Positions 53,221-62,759 of a stretch of 64,000 nt of DNA are shown in pieces. The stretch covers positions 1-64,000 of the forward strand of contig JBGGOQ010000010.1 of the NCBI GenBank assembly GCA_041320695.1, given 5' to 3'. Below the pieces are notes generated by a model that saw only the letters and a program-made list of their open reading frames with translations, did not search any database and was not told the DNA's origin. How positions within the stretch are numbered: the first letter of the stretch is position 1; every line of letters begins with the position of its first letter. This stretch comes from Caldicellulosiruptoraceae bacterium PP1. Its GTDB lineage: Bacteria > Bacillota > Thermoanaerobacteria > Caldicellulosiruptorales > Caldicellulosiruptoraceae. Both the position numbers and the translations under genes were made by a program.

Positions 53221-55062
53221 TTGAAAAACTTATTTAAAACTGCAACATTATATATTGTAATTATTATTTTAGTTCTTTCCATTTTAAGTTTTATTGATGG
53301 TGGAAAAGGGCTACTGAATGTTTCTGAAAAAAAGAATGTTGTTTATTCACAGCTTATAAATGATATTAAAGCTGGTAAAGTAGAAAGTATTACACTTACA
53401 TCATATGAAGTAAGTGGTGTATATAAATCAGGTGAGAAATTTGAAAATGTTTTTGTTCCTTCACCTGATGTATTTTTGAATCAAATTAAAACAGAAATGG
53501 AAACTGGCAAAATTGAAGTTATAACAAAAATACCACCTCAAGTTCCATGGTGGCTAACAACACTACTACCTATGCTTGTTTTTGCAGGCTTACTTATATT
53601 CTTTTGGCTATTTATGCTTCAGCAAACACAAGGTGGCGGAAGCAAGGTAATGTCATTTAGTAAAAGCAGAGCAAAAACCCTTCAAGATCTAAAAAAGAAG
53701 GTTACATTTAACGATGTAGCAGGAGCAGATGAGGAAAAGGAAGAATTAAAAGAGGTAATTGATTTTTTGAAGAATCCAAGAAAATATATTGAACTTGGTG
53801 CAAGAATTCCAAAAGGTATATTGCTTGTTGGGCCTCCTGGAACTGGTAAAACACTTCTTGCAAAGGCTGTTGCAGGAGAGGCTGGAGTTCCATTTTTCAG
53901 TATATCCGGTTCAGACTTTGTTGAAATGTTTGTAGGTGTTGGTGCAGCAAGGGTAAGAGACCTCTTTGACCAAGCTAAAAAGAATTCACCATGTGTTGTT
54001 TTCATAGACGAAATAGATGCCGTAGGTAGACACAGAGGTGCAGGGCTTGGTGGCGGACATGATGAAAGAGAACAGACACTTAATCAACTACTTGTTGAGA
54101 TGGACGGTTTTGGGACAAATGAAGGAATAATTATTATGGCAGCAACAAATAGACCTGATATATTAGATCCTGCACTTTTAAGGCCTGGAAGATTTGATAG
54201 ACAAATTGTAGTAAATGTTCCGGACTCAAAAGCAAGAGAAGAAATTCTAAAGGTACATGCAAGAAATAAACCAATTGGTGATGATGTAAAGATAGATGCA
54301 ATTGCAAAGATTACAGCCGGCTTTACTGGTGCTGATCTAGAAAATCTTCTTAATGAAGCAGCACTTTTAACAGCAAGAAAAGGCAAAAAACAAATAAGCA
54401 TGGAAGAAATTCAGGAAGCTGTTACAAAGGTTCTTATGGGGCCAGAAAAAAAGAGCAGAGTATATACCGAAAAAGAAAAGAAATTGACTGCATACCATGA
54501 AGCAGGACATGCTATTGTTAGAACAATGATGCCTGATACCGAACCTGTTCATGAGGTTTCAATAATACCAAGAGGATATGCAGGCGGCTATACAATGTAT
54601 CTTCCTAAGGAGGATAAGTTCTACTCATCGAAATCAGATATGATAAAAGAGATTATTACACTTCTTGGTGGTAGAGTAGCTGAACAAATTGTATTAAGTG
54701 ATGTTTCAACAGGGGCTTCAAGCGATATTAAAAGGGCGACAAAAATTGCTCGTGATATGGTAACAAAATACGGTATGAGCGATAAACTTGGACCAATGAC
54801 CTTTGGAACAGATCAAGAAGAGGTTTTCTTAGGAAGAGACCTTGCTATGAGCAGAAACTATTCAGAAGAAGTTGCTTCTGAGATAGATAGAGAAATAAAA
54901 AGAATAATTGAAGATGCTTATTCAAAAGCAGAAAGCATACTAAAAGAAAACATGCATAGGCTTCATAGAATAGCAAATGCATTAATTGAAAAAGAAAAAC
55001 TTTCTGGTGATGAGTTTATGGCTCTAATGAACGAAGATAACCCAATACCAACAGAAGCGTAA
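53221..55062 (+). CDS. ftsH: ATP-dependent zinc metalloprotease FtsH
   Basis: 613 residues from TTG 53221; ribosome site AAAGGAG is 13 bases upstream, a bit long, and no better start is in frame. Membrane helices at 8-25 and 115-138 flank a small outer domain. AAA domain with GPPGTGKT at residue 204, [11 protein letters not shown], and the second region of homology [21 protein letters not shown]. Zinc motif HEAGH with His426. Degrades membrane and short-lived soluble proteins. Ends with a normal C-terminus. Confidence 0.96.
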   Translation: MKNLFKTATLYIVIIILVLSILSFIDGGKGLLNVSEKKNVVYSQLINDIKAGKVESITLTSYEVSGVYKSGEKFENVFVPSPDVFLNQIKTEMETGKIEVITKIPPQVPWWLTTLLPMLVFAGLLIFFWLFMLQQTQGGGSKVMSFSKSRAKTLQDLKKKVTFNDVAGADEEKEELKEVIDFLKNPRKYIELGARIPKGILLVGPPGTGKTLLAKAVAGEAGVPFFSISGSDFVEMFVGVGAARVRDLFDQAKKNSPCVVFIDEIDAVGRHRGAGLGGGHDEREQTLNQLLVEMDGFGTNEGIIIMAATNRPDILDPALLRPGRFDRQIVVNVPDSKAREEILKVHARNKPIGDDVKIDAIAKITAGFTGADLENLLNEAALLTARKGKKQISMEEIQEAVTKVLMGPEKKSRVYTEKEKKLTAYHEAGHAIVRTMMPDTEPVHEVSIIPRGYAGGYTMYLPKEDKFYSSKSDMIKEIITLLGGRVAEQIVLSDVSTGASSDIKRATKIARDMVTKYGMSDKLGPMTFGTDQEEVFLGRDLAMSRNYSEEVASEIDREIKRIIEDAYSKAESILKENMHRLHRIANALIEKEKLSGDEFMALMNEDNPIPTEA

Positions 55063-55073
55063 AAAATCTGGCA

Positions 55074-55145
55074 AGCAGGGAGAGCCAATGGGGACGGTTC
55101 TCCCTGGCTCACAGTGAGCCACCGGGGACGGTTCTTCCTGTCCCA
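55074..55145. repeat. GC-rich REP-like palindromic sequence after ftsH
   Basis: Two direct copies of GGGGACGGTTCT (55090-55101 and 55124-55135) flank the palindrome GGCTCACAGTGAGCC (55106-55120); each copy can also fold with a nearby GTCCC or GGAGA/TCTCC arm. The block is far richer in G+C than the surrounding genome. Such sequences are typical of REPs propagated by RAYT-type Y1 transposases in Clostridia. No T-run follows, so it is not a usual terminator. Confidence 0.6.
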
Positions 55146-55354
55146 TTTTCCCATCTTCTTATAGATCTTATTTTTGCCACATATGTTAGCACATACAATT
55201 GTAATTTTAGTTATCAAAAAATACAATAATTAGTTGCAAAATATGTGTATATTTACTAATTGAAAAATATTAGCCCAACATGATATCATTTATATAAATG
55301 AATAATTAAAATTATATACTATGAACGCGTGTTAATTTTTAAGGAGGTTTAAAC
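55146..55354. other. Intergenic region between the REP-like block and the aldo/keto reductase
   Basis: AT-rich, no gene. The ribosome site TTAAGGAGGTTTAAAC lies at the end for the next gene. A promoter probably lies near 55285-55330 but is not clear. Confidence 0.4.
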
Positions 55355-56482
55355 ATGTTATATAGAAATTTTGGTAATACAGGGGTTGAAATTTCCGCAT
55401 TAGGCTTTGGGGCTATGAGACTTCCTCAAAAAGAGGTCAATGGCAAATTTGTATTTGATGAAGAAGAAAGTATTAGAATTATACACAGGGCTTTTGAACT
55501 TGGCGTTAATTACATAGACACAGCACCTTACTATTGTGACGGACAAAGCGAAATAATTGTAGGTAAGGCTTTGAAAGGATATAGAGATAAGGTATATCTT
55601 TCTACAAAAAATCCAATTGAAGATGACTCTGGTGAGCATTTTCTTGAAAGACTAGAAAGATCACTTAAAAAATTAGATACAGATTATATTGATTTTTATC
55701 ATATGTGGGGAATAAACTACCAGACATTAACAAATAGCATTCTTAAAAAAGATGGTCCTCTTGATGCAGCAATTAAGGCAAAAGAACAAGGCCTTATTAA
55801 ACATATTTCTTTCTCATTCCACGATAAGCCAGAAAATATGATTAAAATAATAGATGAAGCTCCATTTGAAACAGTTCTTTGCCAATATAACCTTCTTGAC
55901 AGAAGCAATGAAGAAGCTATTGCTTACGCAGCTTCTAAAGGATTAGGTGTTGTTATAATGGGGCCTGTTGGTGGTGGAAGACTTGGAAGTCCATCTCCAG
56001 TTATCAAGAGCCTGCTTCCTGGTAAAGTAAATTCAAATGCCGAACTTGCACTTAGATTTGTTCTAGCAAATCCAAATGTATCATGTGCATTATCTGGAAT
56101 GAGTTCAATTAAGATGGTTGAAGAAAACTGTGCTGTTGCTTCAAATCCAAATCCACTAAGCCAAGAGGAATTGGAGAGAATAAATGCATCAATGGAAGAA
56201 AATAAAAGGCTTGCTGAACTTTACTGCACAGGATGCAACTACTGCATGCCATGCCCACAAGGGGTTAATATACCACTTAACTTCCAATTGATGAACTATC
56301 ATAGGGTTTATGGTCTTACAGATTATGCAAAAGGTGAGTATGCAAAGATTGGGACAGTTCAATGGTTATCAGGCAAAAAAGCAGAAGAATGTATTGAATG
56401 TGGTATTTGTGAAGAAAAATGTCCACAAAAAATTCAGATTAGAAAACAATTGAAAGAAACAGCTATGACATTAGGTAAATAA
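55355..56482 (+). CDS. Aldo/keto reductase with C-terminal 4Fe-4S domain
   Basis: 375 residues, ATG after AAGGAGGTTTAAAC. Residues 1-265 form an aldo/keto-reductase barrel: the catalytic Asp/Tyr are in NYIDTAPYYCDGQSE, and KHISFSFH follows. Residues 285-365 carry Cys clusters CTGCNYCMPCPQGVNIP and CIECGICEEKCPQKI, which bind two iron-sulfur clusters. Such fused oxidoreductases are common in anaerobes and their substrates are usually unknown. The first Fe-S motif lies in the second half of the chain and the order is normal for the family. Confidence 0.92.
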   Translation: MLYRNFGNTGVEISALGFGAMRLPQKEVNGKFVFDEEESIRIIHRAFELGVNYIDTAPYYCDGQSEIIVGKALKGYRDKVYLSTKNPIEDDSGEHFLERLERSLKKLDTDYIDFYHMWGINYQTLTNSILKKDGPLDAAIKAKEQGLIKHISFSFHDKPENMIKIIDEAPFETVLCQYNLLDRSNEEAIAYAASKGLGVVIMGPVGGGRLGSPSPVIKSLLPGKVNSNAELALRFVLANPNVSCALSGMSSIKMVEENCAVASNPNPLSQEELERINASMEENKRLAELYCTGCNYCMPCPQGVNIPLNFQLMNYHRVYGLTDYAKGEYAKIGTVQWLSGKKAEECIECGICEEKCPQKIQIRKQLKETAMTLGK

Positions 56483-56510
56483 ATTTATTCATAAATACAC
56501 TTATATAAAT

Positions 56511-56563
56511 AAAGAGGCTGCCTTCCAAATAATAAATATAAATTGGAAAGTAGCCTCTTTTAT
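56511..56563. terminator. Bidirectional terminator between convergent genes
   Basis: AAAGAGGCTGCCTTCCAA (56511-56528) pairs with TTGGAAAGTAGCCTCTTT (56543-56560) with one internal mismatch, flanked by A/T tracts. It ends the aldo/keto reductase gene and, on the reverse strand, nagA. Confidence 0.88.
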
Positions 56564-56566
56564 AAT

Positions 56567-57700
56567 TTAATTATTCTTATATAAAATGTTACCTTCAACA
56601 ATAGTAGCGTTTATATTAAATTGGTCATCGAATACAATAAGATTAGCAAGTTTACCTTTTTCTATGCTTCCATATTTGTTGTCAATTTTAAGAAGCTTTG
56701 CAGGATTTAATGAGGCTGCTTTAAAACAATCATAAAGTGGTAACTGAGTAATATTATAAAAGTTCTTAACAGCTAAATTCATTGGGATTACACTTCCTGC
56801 AATTGTCCCATCTGATAGAGTAGCCTTATTATTTTTTACAAAAACCTTAAAGCCGCCCAAATCATATTCACCATCACCTAAAAGGCAGGCTTTCATTGAA
56901 TCGGTAACAATAATAATATTGTCAATCCCCTTAAGCTTTAATAGCACATTAATTATTGAGGGATGAAGGTGAACATTATCTGGTATAATCTCACATGTTA
57001 CTTTAGAATCAAGTAAAACAGCACCTAAAACACCGGGATTTCTATGATTTAAAGGAATCATTGCATTAAAGGTATGTGTTACATGCCTTGCCCCAAACTC
57101 AATTGCAAGCTTTGCTTGCTCATATGTAGCATTTGTGTGACCAATTGAAATAACAATATTTTCATCATTTGCTCTTTTAATAAATTCAAAAGCTCCTTCA
57201 ACTTCAGGTGCTATTGTAACTAATTTAATTAAATCATTATAGCTTTCAATTAAATCAAAAGAAGGCTTTAAAATATACCTCTCATCATGTGCACCCTTAT
57301 ATTTTTTATTTATAAATGGGCCTTCTAAATGAATACCTAAAACTTGTGAATATTTATTACTATTTTTTATATAATCTTTTATTTGCTTAAGTGTTTTTTC
57401 AATCAATGAAAACTCAACAGACATTGTTGTAGCAAGAAAGGATGTAACACCTGTTTTAAGCAATGTTTTTGAAATCTTTTCAATACTGTTGTTGTCCATT
57501 ACATCATATCCATTACAACCATGTATATGAAGATTAATAAAGCCAGGAGCGATATACTTTCCATTTGCATCAATGATATCAATATTACCATTAAAATCAA
57601 TTCTATCAGCAATATCAATAATATTATCCTCAAATAAGAGAACCTTATCGTTAACAATCTTATCTCGTAAAATTATTCTTCCGTTAATAATAGCTTTCAT
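56567..57700 (-). CDS. nagA: N-acetylglucosamine-6-phosphate deacetylase
   Basis: 377 residues from ATG 57698-57700, nine bases behind GGAGG; a longer frame to 57769 has no ribosome site. Deacetylates GlcNAc-6-P in amino-sugar breakdown and wall recycling. The barrel signature YIAPGFINLHIHGCNGYDVMD (metal-binding HxH), LGIHLEGPFI, GHTNAT, HTFNAM and VTDSMKACLLGDGEYD are conserved. The nagB partner is not adjacent. Confidence 0.93.
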   Translation of the reverse strand: MKAIINGRIILRDKIVNDKVLLFEDNIIDIADRIDFNGNIDIIDANGKYIAPGFINLHIHGCNGYDVMDNNSIEKISKTLLKTGVTSFLATTMSVEFSLIEKTLKQIKDYIKNSNKYSQVLGIHLEGPFINKKYKGAHDERYILKPSFDLIESYNDLIKLVTIAPEVEGAFEFIKRANDENIVISIGHTNATYEQAKLAIEFGARHVTHTFNAMIPLNHRNPGVLGAVLLDSKVTCEIIPDNVHLHPSIINVLLKLKGIDNIIIVTDSMKACLLGDGEYDLGGFKVFVKNNKATLSDGTIAGSVIPMNLAVKNFYNITQLPLYDCFKAASLNPAKLLKIDNKYGSIEKGKLANLIVFDDQFNINATIVEGNILYKNN

Positions 57701-57779
57701 TATCTTATGCCTCCAAAAACGTATATATTTAATTATACTATTATTTTTAAAATGTAGTGTATTTTTCAATAAAATATTA

Positions 57780-57808
57780 TTGAATATAAATACAACACGT
57801 GTTATAAT
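57780..57808 (+). promoter_or_regulatory. Promoter of the thiamine operon
   Basis: TTGAAT (57780-57785) and TATAAT (57803-57808) with a 17-base spacer, immediately ahead of the riboswitch. Confidence 0.7.
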
Positions 57809-57824
57809 TACTTAAAATTGAATA

Positions 57825-57932
57825 TTGCCTTTGGGGTGCTAAGGGGTAAAACTTGGCTGAGAATAGGCAAAAAATCCTTGCCTATAACCCATTGAACCTG
57901 AACGGGTAATGCCGGCGTAGGGACAAGGTTAA
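57825..57932 (+). promoter_or_regulatory. TPP riboswitch (THI element)
   Basis: The sequence has the diagnostic blocks GGGGTGCT...GGCTGAGAAT (57832-57865), a variable stem (TAGGCAA...TTGCCTA), then CCCATTGAACCTGAACGGGTAATGCC and GCGTAGGGAC. It binds thiamine pyrophosphate and controls the thi genes downstream through two terminators. Confidence 0.96.
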
Positions 57933-57946
57933 GTGAAAGTGTTTAT

Positions 57947-57990
57947 AAAGCCTTTAATACCATTCTTGTCCGGTATTAGAGGCTTTTTTA
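57947..57990 (+). terminator. First terminator in the thi leader (riboswitch expression platform)
   Basis: AAAGCCTTTAATACC (57947-57961) pairs with GGTATTAGAGGCTTT (57972-57986), followed by a T-run. Confidence 0.88.
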
Positions 57991-58035
57991 ATAAAACCAT
58001 CTTTCCAAAATGAATTTACCAAAATAAATTTAACT

Positions 58036-58072
58036 TACCGCTGGAGAACTTACCCAGCGGTTTTTCTTTTTT
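58036..58072 (+). terminator. Second terminator in the thi leader
   Basis: ACCGCTGG (58036-58043) pairs with CCAGCGGT (58053-58060) followed by TTTTCTTTTTT, right before the thiS ribosome site AAGGAGGTGATG. It is separate from the first terminator and stands at the end of a 46-base gap. Confidence 0.8.
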
Positions 58073-58088
58073 AAGGAGGTGATGTTTT

Positions 58089-58280
58089 TTGATATTTTTA
58101 AATGGAGAAGAATACCAGTTTAAAGGTAACTTAATGGATCTTTTAAAAATTATTGGGCTAAGTAAAGATACTGTAGCAATTTTAGTCAATTCAGAAATTA
58201 TCAAAAAAGAAGATTACAATTTTTATTATGTTAAAGAAGGAGATTATGTTGAGGTAATTAGCTTTGTTGGTGGAGGATAA
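58089..58280 (+). CDS. thiS: Sulfur carrier protein ThiS
   Basis: 63 residues from TTG 58089, after TAAGGAGGTGATGTTTT. Ubiquitin-like fold; ends in FVGGG, giving the terminal Gly-Gly that becomes a thiocarboxylate in thiazole synthesis. The start of the operon; thiG is 22 bases away. Confidence 0.94.
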   Translation: MIFLNGEEYQFKGNLMDLLKIIGLSKDTVAILVNSEIIKKEDYNFYYVKEGDYVEVISFVGGG

Positions 58281-58302
58281 AAAATAATGGGAGGTATAAA
58301 AA

Positions 58303-59076
58303 ATGGAATTTGAGATTGCAAATAAAAAACTAAAATCAAGATTATTTGTAGGGACAGGAAAACTACCAAGTTATGAAATAATACCTGAGATTTATACTAA
58401 TGCTAATGTTGAAGTTTTTACTGTTTCATTAAGACGTGTTGGGCCAAATACAAAGCATACAAAAAGTATTTTAGAATATATTCCTAAAGATGCCATAATA
58501 ATGCTTAATACATCAGGTGCAACAAATTACAAAGAAGCAGTAAAAATAGCTCAAATAGGAAGAGAACTTTCAAATTCTAATTGGGTTAAGGTTGAGATTG
58601 AAAAGGACTTAAAATATCTTTTTCCAGATAGTATTGAAACCTTAAAAGCATGTGAAGAATTAGTTAAATTAGGCTTTGATGTATTTCCGTATATCTATCC
58701 TGATTTAGGACTTGCTAAAGAGCTTGAAAATATTGGAGTTAAAGCGGTTATGCCACTTGCTTCACCTATTGGGACAAATAAAGGAATAGGTTGTGAGGTG
58801 CTTTTAAAACCCATAATTAATGAGGTTAAAATACCTGTCATTGTCGATGCAGGAATAGGAAGACCATCTCATGCAGCAAAAGCAATGGAATTTGGTGCTG
58901 ATGCCGTTTTAATAAATACAGCAATTGCAACATCAAATAATCCTGTTGAGATGACAAAAGCCTTTTCTAAAGCTGTTGAAGCAGGAAGACTTGCTTTTGA
59001 TATAGGACTACTTCAAGAGTATGAATATGCAAATGCTTCATCACCACTGTTTGATATCATTCATGGTGCAGAATAA
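58303..59076 (+). CDS. thiG: Thiazole synthase
   Basis: 257 residues, ATG after TGGGAGGTATAAAA. Forms thiazole phosphate from DXP, ThiS-thiocarboxylate and dehydroglycine. FVGTGKLPSYE at the start, NTSGATNYKEAV, WVKVEIEKD with Lys for the DXP Schiff base, and VIVDAGIGRPSHAAKAMEFGADAVLINTAIA are conserved. Confidence 0.96.
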   Translation: MEFEIANKKLKSRLFVGTGKLPSYEIIPEIYTNANVEVFTVSLRRVGPNTKHTKSILEYIPKDAIIMLNTSGATNYKEAVKIAQIGRELSNSNWVKVEIEKDLKYLFPDSIETLKACEELVKLGFDVFPYIYPDLGLAKELENIGVKAVMPLASPIGTNKGIGCEVLLKPIINEVKIPVIVDAGIGRPSHAAKAMEFGADAVLINTAIATSNNPVEMTKAFSKAVEAGRLAFDIGLLQEYEYANASSPLFDIIHGAE

Positions 59077-59092
59077 ATAGAGGTGTAGAGTA

Positions 59093-60238
59093 ATGAAAAG
59101 TTCATTAAATACTTTTGATATTAATACAATATCATACTTAATTGATTTTTTTGAATCTTATAAGGATTATACTTTAACAAAAGATGAATTTTTAAAAATT
59201 GTAAATAAAGAAAATTTAGATTTACTTGATTTAGTTAAACTAATAAACATAGATAATAATGAGTATATTTTAGCTTTAGGACAAGAATCTCAAAAGATAA
59301 CTAATATGTATTTTGGAAGGTCAATACTTTTGTATAGCCCTTTATATATTTCAAATTATTGCTGCAATCTTTGCACATACTGCGGTTTTTCACCACTTAA
59401 TTTTAAAGGTAAAAGAGAGAAGCTTTCAATAGAACAAATAAAAGAAGAGATGCTTGCAATAAAAGAAACTGGCATTGACAGCATTATTATACTAACTGGG
59501 GAAGATAGAACTCATTCACCTTTTGACTTTATAAGTGAAGCTGTTAAAATAGCAGCTAATATTTTCTCGGAGGTTTCAATAGAAGTATACCCTCTTTCAG
59601 AAGAAGAATATAGATCTTTGGTGGGAAATGGACTTATTGGTATAACAATTTATCAAGAAACATATATAGAAGAAGACTATCAAAAGCTTCATTTAAGGGG
59701 TCCCAAAACCAATTTCTTATATAGACTTCAAACACCAGAAAGAGCAATAAATGCAGGTGTAAAAGAGGTAAGTATTGGGGCCTTGTTAGGACTTTCCAAT
59801 CACAAGATTGATGCTTATTTGACTGTACTACATGCAAAATATCTACAAGATAAATATCCAAAATGTGAAATATCAATTTCTTTTCCAAGGTTTAAAAAAG
59901 AGAATATAAATTTTAACTCAAAATTTAACTGCAGTGACAAGGAACTTCTCAAATATATATTTATTGCTCGAGTGTTTTTAAAAAGTGTTGGTATAAATAT
60001 CTCTACAAGAGAAAAAAGCACTCTAAGAGATGCTCTGATAGGATATGGTGTAACGAAGATGTCAGCAGGATCAAAAACAACAGTAGGTGGATACACCAAA
60101 GACAGTAAAAATACAAAAACTCCACAATTTGAGGTAGAGGATACAAGAGGTGTTGATAGCATAGTACAAGTTATACAAAATAAAGGGTTTCGAGTTGATT
60201 TTACAAATTGGCTTAAAGGGGCTTTAATAAATGAATAA
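59093..60238 (+). CDS. thiH: 2-iminoacetate synthase ThiH (radical SAM)
   Basis: 381 residues, ATG 59093 with AGAGGTGTAGAGTA. Cleaves tyrosine to dehydroglycine and p-cresol by radical SAM chemistry; the motif is CCNLCTYCGF with CX3CX2C, near residue 88. This is the anaerobic alternative to ThiO. Its end overlaps thiF by eight bases. Confidence 0.95.
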   Translation: MKSSLNTFDINTISYLIDFFESYKDYTLTKDEFLKIVNKENLDLLDLVKLINIDNNEYILALGQESQKITNMYFGRSILLYSPLYISNYCCNLCTYCGFSPLNFKGKREKLSIEQIKEEMLAIKETGIDSIIILTGEDRTHSPFDFISEAVKIAANIFSEVSIEVYPLSEEEYRSLVGNGLIGITIYQETYIEEDYQKLHLRGPKTNFLYRLQTPERAINAGVKEVSIGALLGLSNHKIDAYLTVLHAKYLQDKYPKCEISISFPRFKKENINFNSKFNCSDKELLKYIFIARVFLKSVGINISTREKSTLRDALIGYGVTKMSAGSKTTVGGYTKDSKNTKTPQFEVEDTRGVDSIVQVIQNKGFRVDFTNWLKGALINE

Positions 60239-60830
60239 TTTTAGCAATATGCTTTTAAGATATTTCACACAAGATGAAATACAAAAAATTCAAAGCACAA
60301 AGATATTAATAATTGGTTGTGGTGGTCTTGGCTCAAATTTAGCCCACTCATTAGTAAGATGTGGGTTTTTAAATATTACCTTAACTGATTTTGATAAAGT
60401 TGAAATCTCAAATCTTAATAGGCAGTTTTATTTTTTAAATCAAATAGGTATTTATAAAACACAGGCTCTTAAAGAGAATTTATTAAATATTAATCCTGAA
60501 TGCCAAATAGAAACAATAAATGGTGATATTACAAAGCTTGATTTAGAAAGTATTATAAAAAAATACCATATAGTTGCCGAGGCATTAGATAAACCTAATC
60601 TTAAAAAATATGTTTTTGAGGTATGTATAAAGCTAAATAAAAAAGTTGTTTGTGCATCAGGTGTTGCTGGATATGGTAACTGTGAGAATATAAAAATTAC
60701 AAGAGGTAGAAATTATGTAGTTATAGGTGATTTTATTAGTTCAATTGATAAATTTAGTCCACTTTCACCCAAGGTTATGGCAATTTCTAATATTCAAGCT
60801 GATGAAGTTTTAAGGATGGTGCTTATTTAA
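60231..60830 (+). CDS. thiF: ThiF, ThiS adenylyltransferase
   Basis: 199 residues starting ATG 60231. The nucleotide-binding motif IIGCGGLGSNLAHSLVRCG is at about 27-45 and NLNRQFYFLNQIG follows. A short ThiF/E1-like protein that adenylylates the ThiS C-terminus; the long linker and zinc-site Cys of MoeB are missing, as in other clostridial ThiF. Last base shared with the thiE start. Confidence 0.9.
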   Translation: MNNFSNMLLRYFTQDEIQKIQSTKILIIGCGGLGSNLAHSLVRCGFLNITLTDFDKVEISNLNRQFYFLNQIGIYKTQALKENLLNINPECQIETINGDITKLDLESIIKKYHIVAEALDKPNLKKYVFEVCIKLNKKVVCASGVAGYGNCENIKITRGRNYVVIGDFISSIDKFSPLSPKVMAISNIQADEVLRMVLI

Positions 60831-61492
60831 TGACAAAACATCAAAAGTTGGATCTTTTTAAAGCCAGAGAGCTATATTGTTTAACATGTGAAAAGTTTTC
60901 TAATGGCAAGAATAACATTGAAGTGGTTAAAGAGATGTTAGATAGTGGCGTAAAAATAATACAATATAGAGAAAAAGAAAAGTCTCAAAGAGAAAAATAT
61001 TATGAATGCAATCAAATAAAAAAACTAACAGATGAATACAATGCCGTTTTGATTGTAAATGACCATATTGATTTATGCCAAATTGTTGATGCTGATGGCA
61101 TTCACATAGGACAAAACGATTATCCAATTGAAGTTGTTAAGAACTTTTTAGGACAAGAAAAAATAATTGGTGTTACAGCTCATACTAAAGAACAAGCAAT
61201 TTTAGCACAAGAAAATGGAGCTGATTATATCGGGCTTGGACCAATATTTGAAACATATACAAAAGGTATATATATAAAGCCAAGAGGGCTTGAATTTATA
61301 AAGTGGGCAAATGAAAATCTTACAATACCTTTTGTAGCTATTGGGGGTATAAAGGAAAATAACCTTTTTAAAGTTATTGAGAGTGGTGCCAAATGCATTG
61401 CTATGGTTACTGAAATTGTTGGAGCTTACAATATTAAAGAAAAAGTAATGAAAATTTATGAAATTATGAAAGGGTTAGATGAAAATGAATAG
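60830..61492 (+). CDS. thiE: Thiamine-phosphate synthase
   Basis: 220 residues from ATG 60830, overlapping thiF by one base. Couples HMP-PP and thiazole-P. VKIIQYREKEKSQREK, LIVNDHIDLCQIVDADGIHIGQND, LGLGPIF-type loop with GLGPIFETYTKG, and VAIGGIKENN are conserved. Confidence 0.95.
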   Translation: MTKHQKLDLFKARELYCLTCEKFSNGKNNIEVVKEMLDSGVKIIQYREKEKSQREKYYECNQIKKLTDEYNAVLIVNDHIDLCQIVDADGIHIGQNDYPIEVVKNFLGQEKIIGVTAHTKEQAILAQENGADYIGLGPIFETYTKGIYIKPRGLEFIKWANENLTIPFVAIGGIKENNLFKVIESGAKCIAMVTEIVGAYNIKEKVMKIYEIMKGLDENE

Positions 61493-62747
61493 TAAAACTA
61501 TTATGAGATTAGCCAAAGAAAATACATTTAATGATATAATGTTGAATGCACTTAATAAAGAAGAAATTGAAGATAAAGTTTTTATAAAAAAATTAGCAGA
61601 AGGTAAGATTGTTATTCCAGCAAATAAAAATAGAAAAAGAAAAAAGTATTTTGCAATTGGTGAAGGTCTTAAGGTAAAGATAAATGCAAATATTGGTGTT
61701 TCAAAATCATGTTCAAGTTTTGAAGAAGAGATGAAAAAAGCTGAGCTTTGTCAAAAATTAGAGGTTGAATCTGTTATGGATCTATCTTCTGGAATTGATT
61801 CTTATAAGTTCAGAAAAGAACTATTAAATAACTTCGATTTTATAGTTGGAACTGTGCCTGTATATGATATTGCTATTTTAAATAGTGAATTTACAAAAAT
61901 TACAAAGTCACAAATAATTGAAACAATTGAAAAATGGGCAGAAGAAGGAGTAGACTTTTTTACAATACATGCAGGCCTTACCAGAAAAACAATATTAGAC
62001 ATTGATAAATCAGAAAGAATTCTCAAAATTGTCTCACGTGGTGGGGCTATGATTTATCAATGGATGCTTAAAAATAACTCCGAAAACCCACTTTACGAGT
62101 ATTTTGATGAAATAGTTAAAATATGCAAGAAACATGATGTAGTAATAAGTCTTGGAGATGCTTTAAGACCAGGGGCAATTTCTGATGCAACTGATAAATA
62201 TCAAATTGAAGAGTTAATAACATTAGGAGAGCTTACCCAATATGCTTGGCAAAATGATGTTCAGGTAATAATTGAAGGTCCTGGGCATATGAGGGCAAAT
62301 GAGATTGCTGCAAATATGATTTTAGAAAAAAAATTATGTGGTGGTGCTCCTTTCTATGTTTTAGGTCCATTAACCACTGATATTGCAGCCGGATACGATC
62401 ACATTTCTGGTGCCATGGGGGCATTAATTGCAGCACTAAATGGGGCAGATTTTTTATGCTATGTAACACCTGCAGAGCATTTAAGGCTACCAACATATGA
62501 CGATGTTAAAGAAGGGATAATAGCTTTTAAGATTGCAGCTCATAGTGCTAATATAGCAAAAGGAATAAAATCAGAACTTGAAAAGGATATCATAATGTCA
62601 AAAGCCAGAGCAAATTTTGATTGGGGAAAAATGATAAATACTTCAATCTATCCACCAAAAGCTAAAGAATACTCTCAAACAATAGAAAACAAAGAATGTA
62701 CCATGTGTGGAGAACTTTGTGCTATAAAGAATAGTACATTAAAATAA
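61485..62747 (+). CDS. thiC: Phosphomethylpyrimidine synthase ThiC (short form)
   Basis: 420 residues from ATG 61485, which overlaps the end of thiE by eight bases. Converts AIR to HMP-P by radical SAM chemistry. Family regions: VESVMDLSSGIDSYKFR, VDFFTIHAGLTRK, ISLGDALRPGAISDATD, and IEGPGHM, with AGYDHISGAMGA. The C-terminal cluster motif reads CTMCGELC, which is spaced CX2CX3C and not the CX2CX4C of E. coli. The N-terminal domain of long ThiC is absent, as is usual in anaerobes. Confidence 0.93.
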   Translation: MNSKTIMRLAKENTFNDIMLNALNKEEIEDKVFIKKLAEGKIVIPANKNRKRKKYFAIGEGLKVKINANIGVSKSCSSFEEEMKKAELCQKLEVESVMDLSSGIDSYKFRKELLNNFDFIVGTVPVYDIAILNSEFTKITKSQIIETIEKWAEEGVDFFTIHAGLTRKTILDIDKSERILKIVSRGGAMIYQWMLKNNSENPLYEYFDEIVKICKKHDVVISLGDALRPGAISDATDKYQIEELITLGELTQYAWQNDVQVIIEGPGHMRANEIAANMILEKKLCGGAPFYVLGPLTTDIAAGYDHISGAMGALIAALNGADFLCYVTPAEHLRLPTYDDVKEGIIAFKIAAHSANIAKGIKSELEKDIIMSKARANFDWGKMINTSIYPPKAKEYSQTIENKECTMCGELCAIKNSTLK

Positions 62748-62759
62748 TAGGTGAAATAT

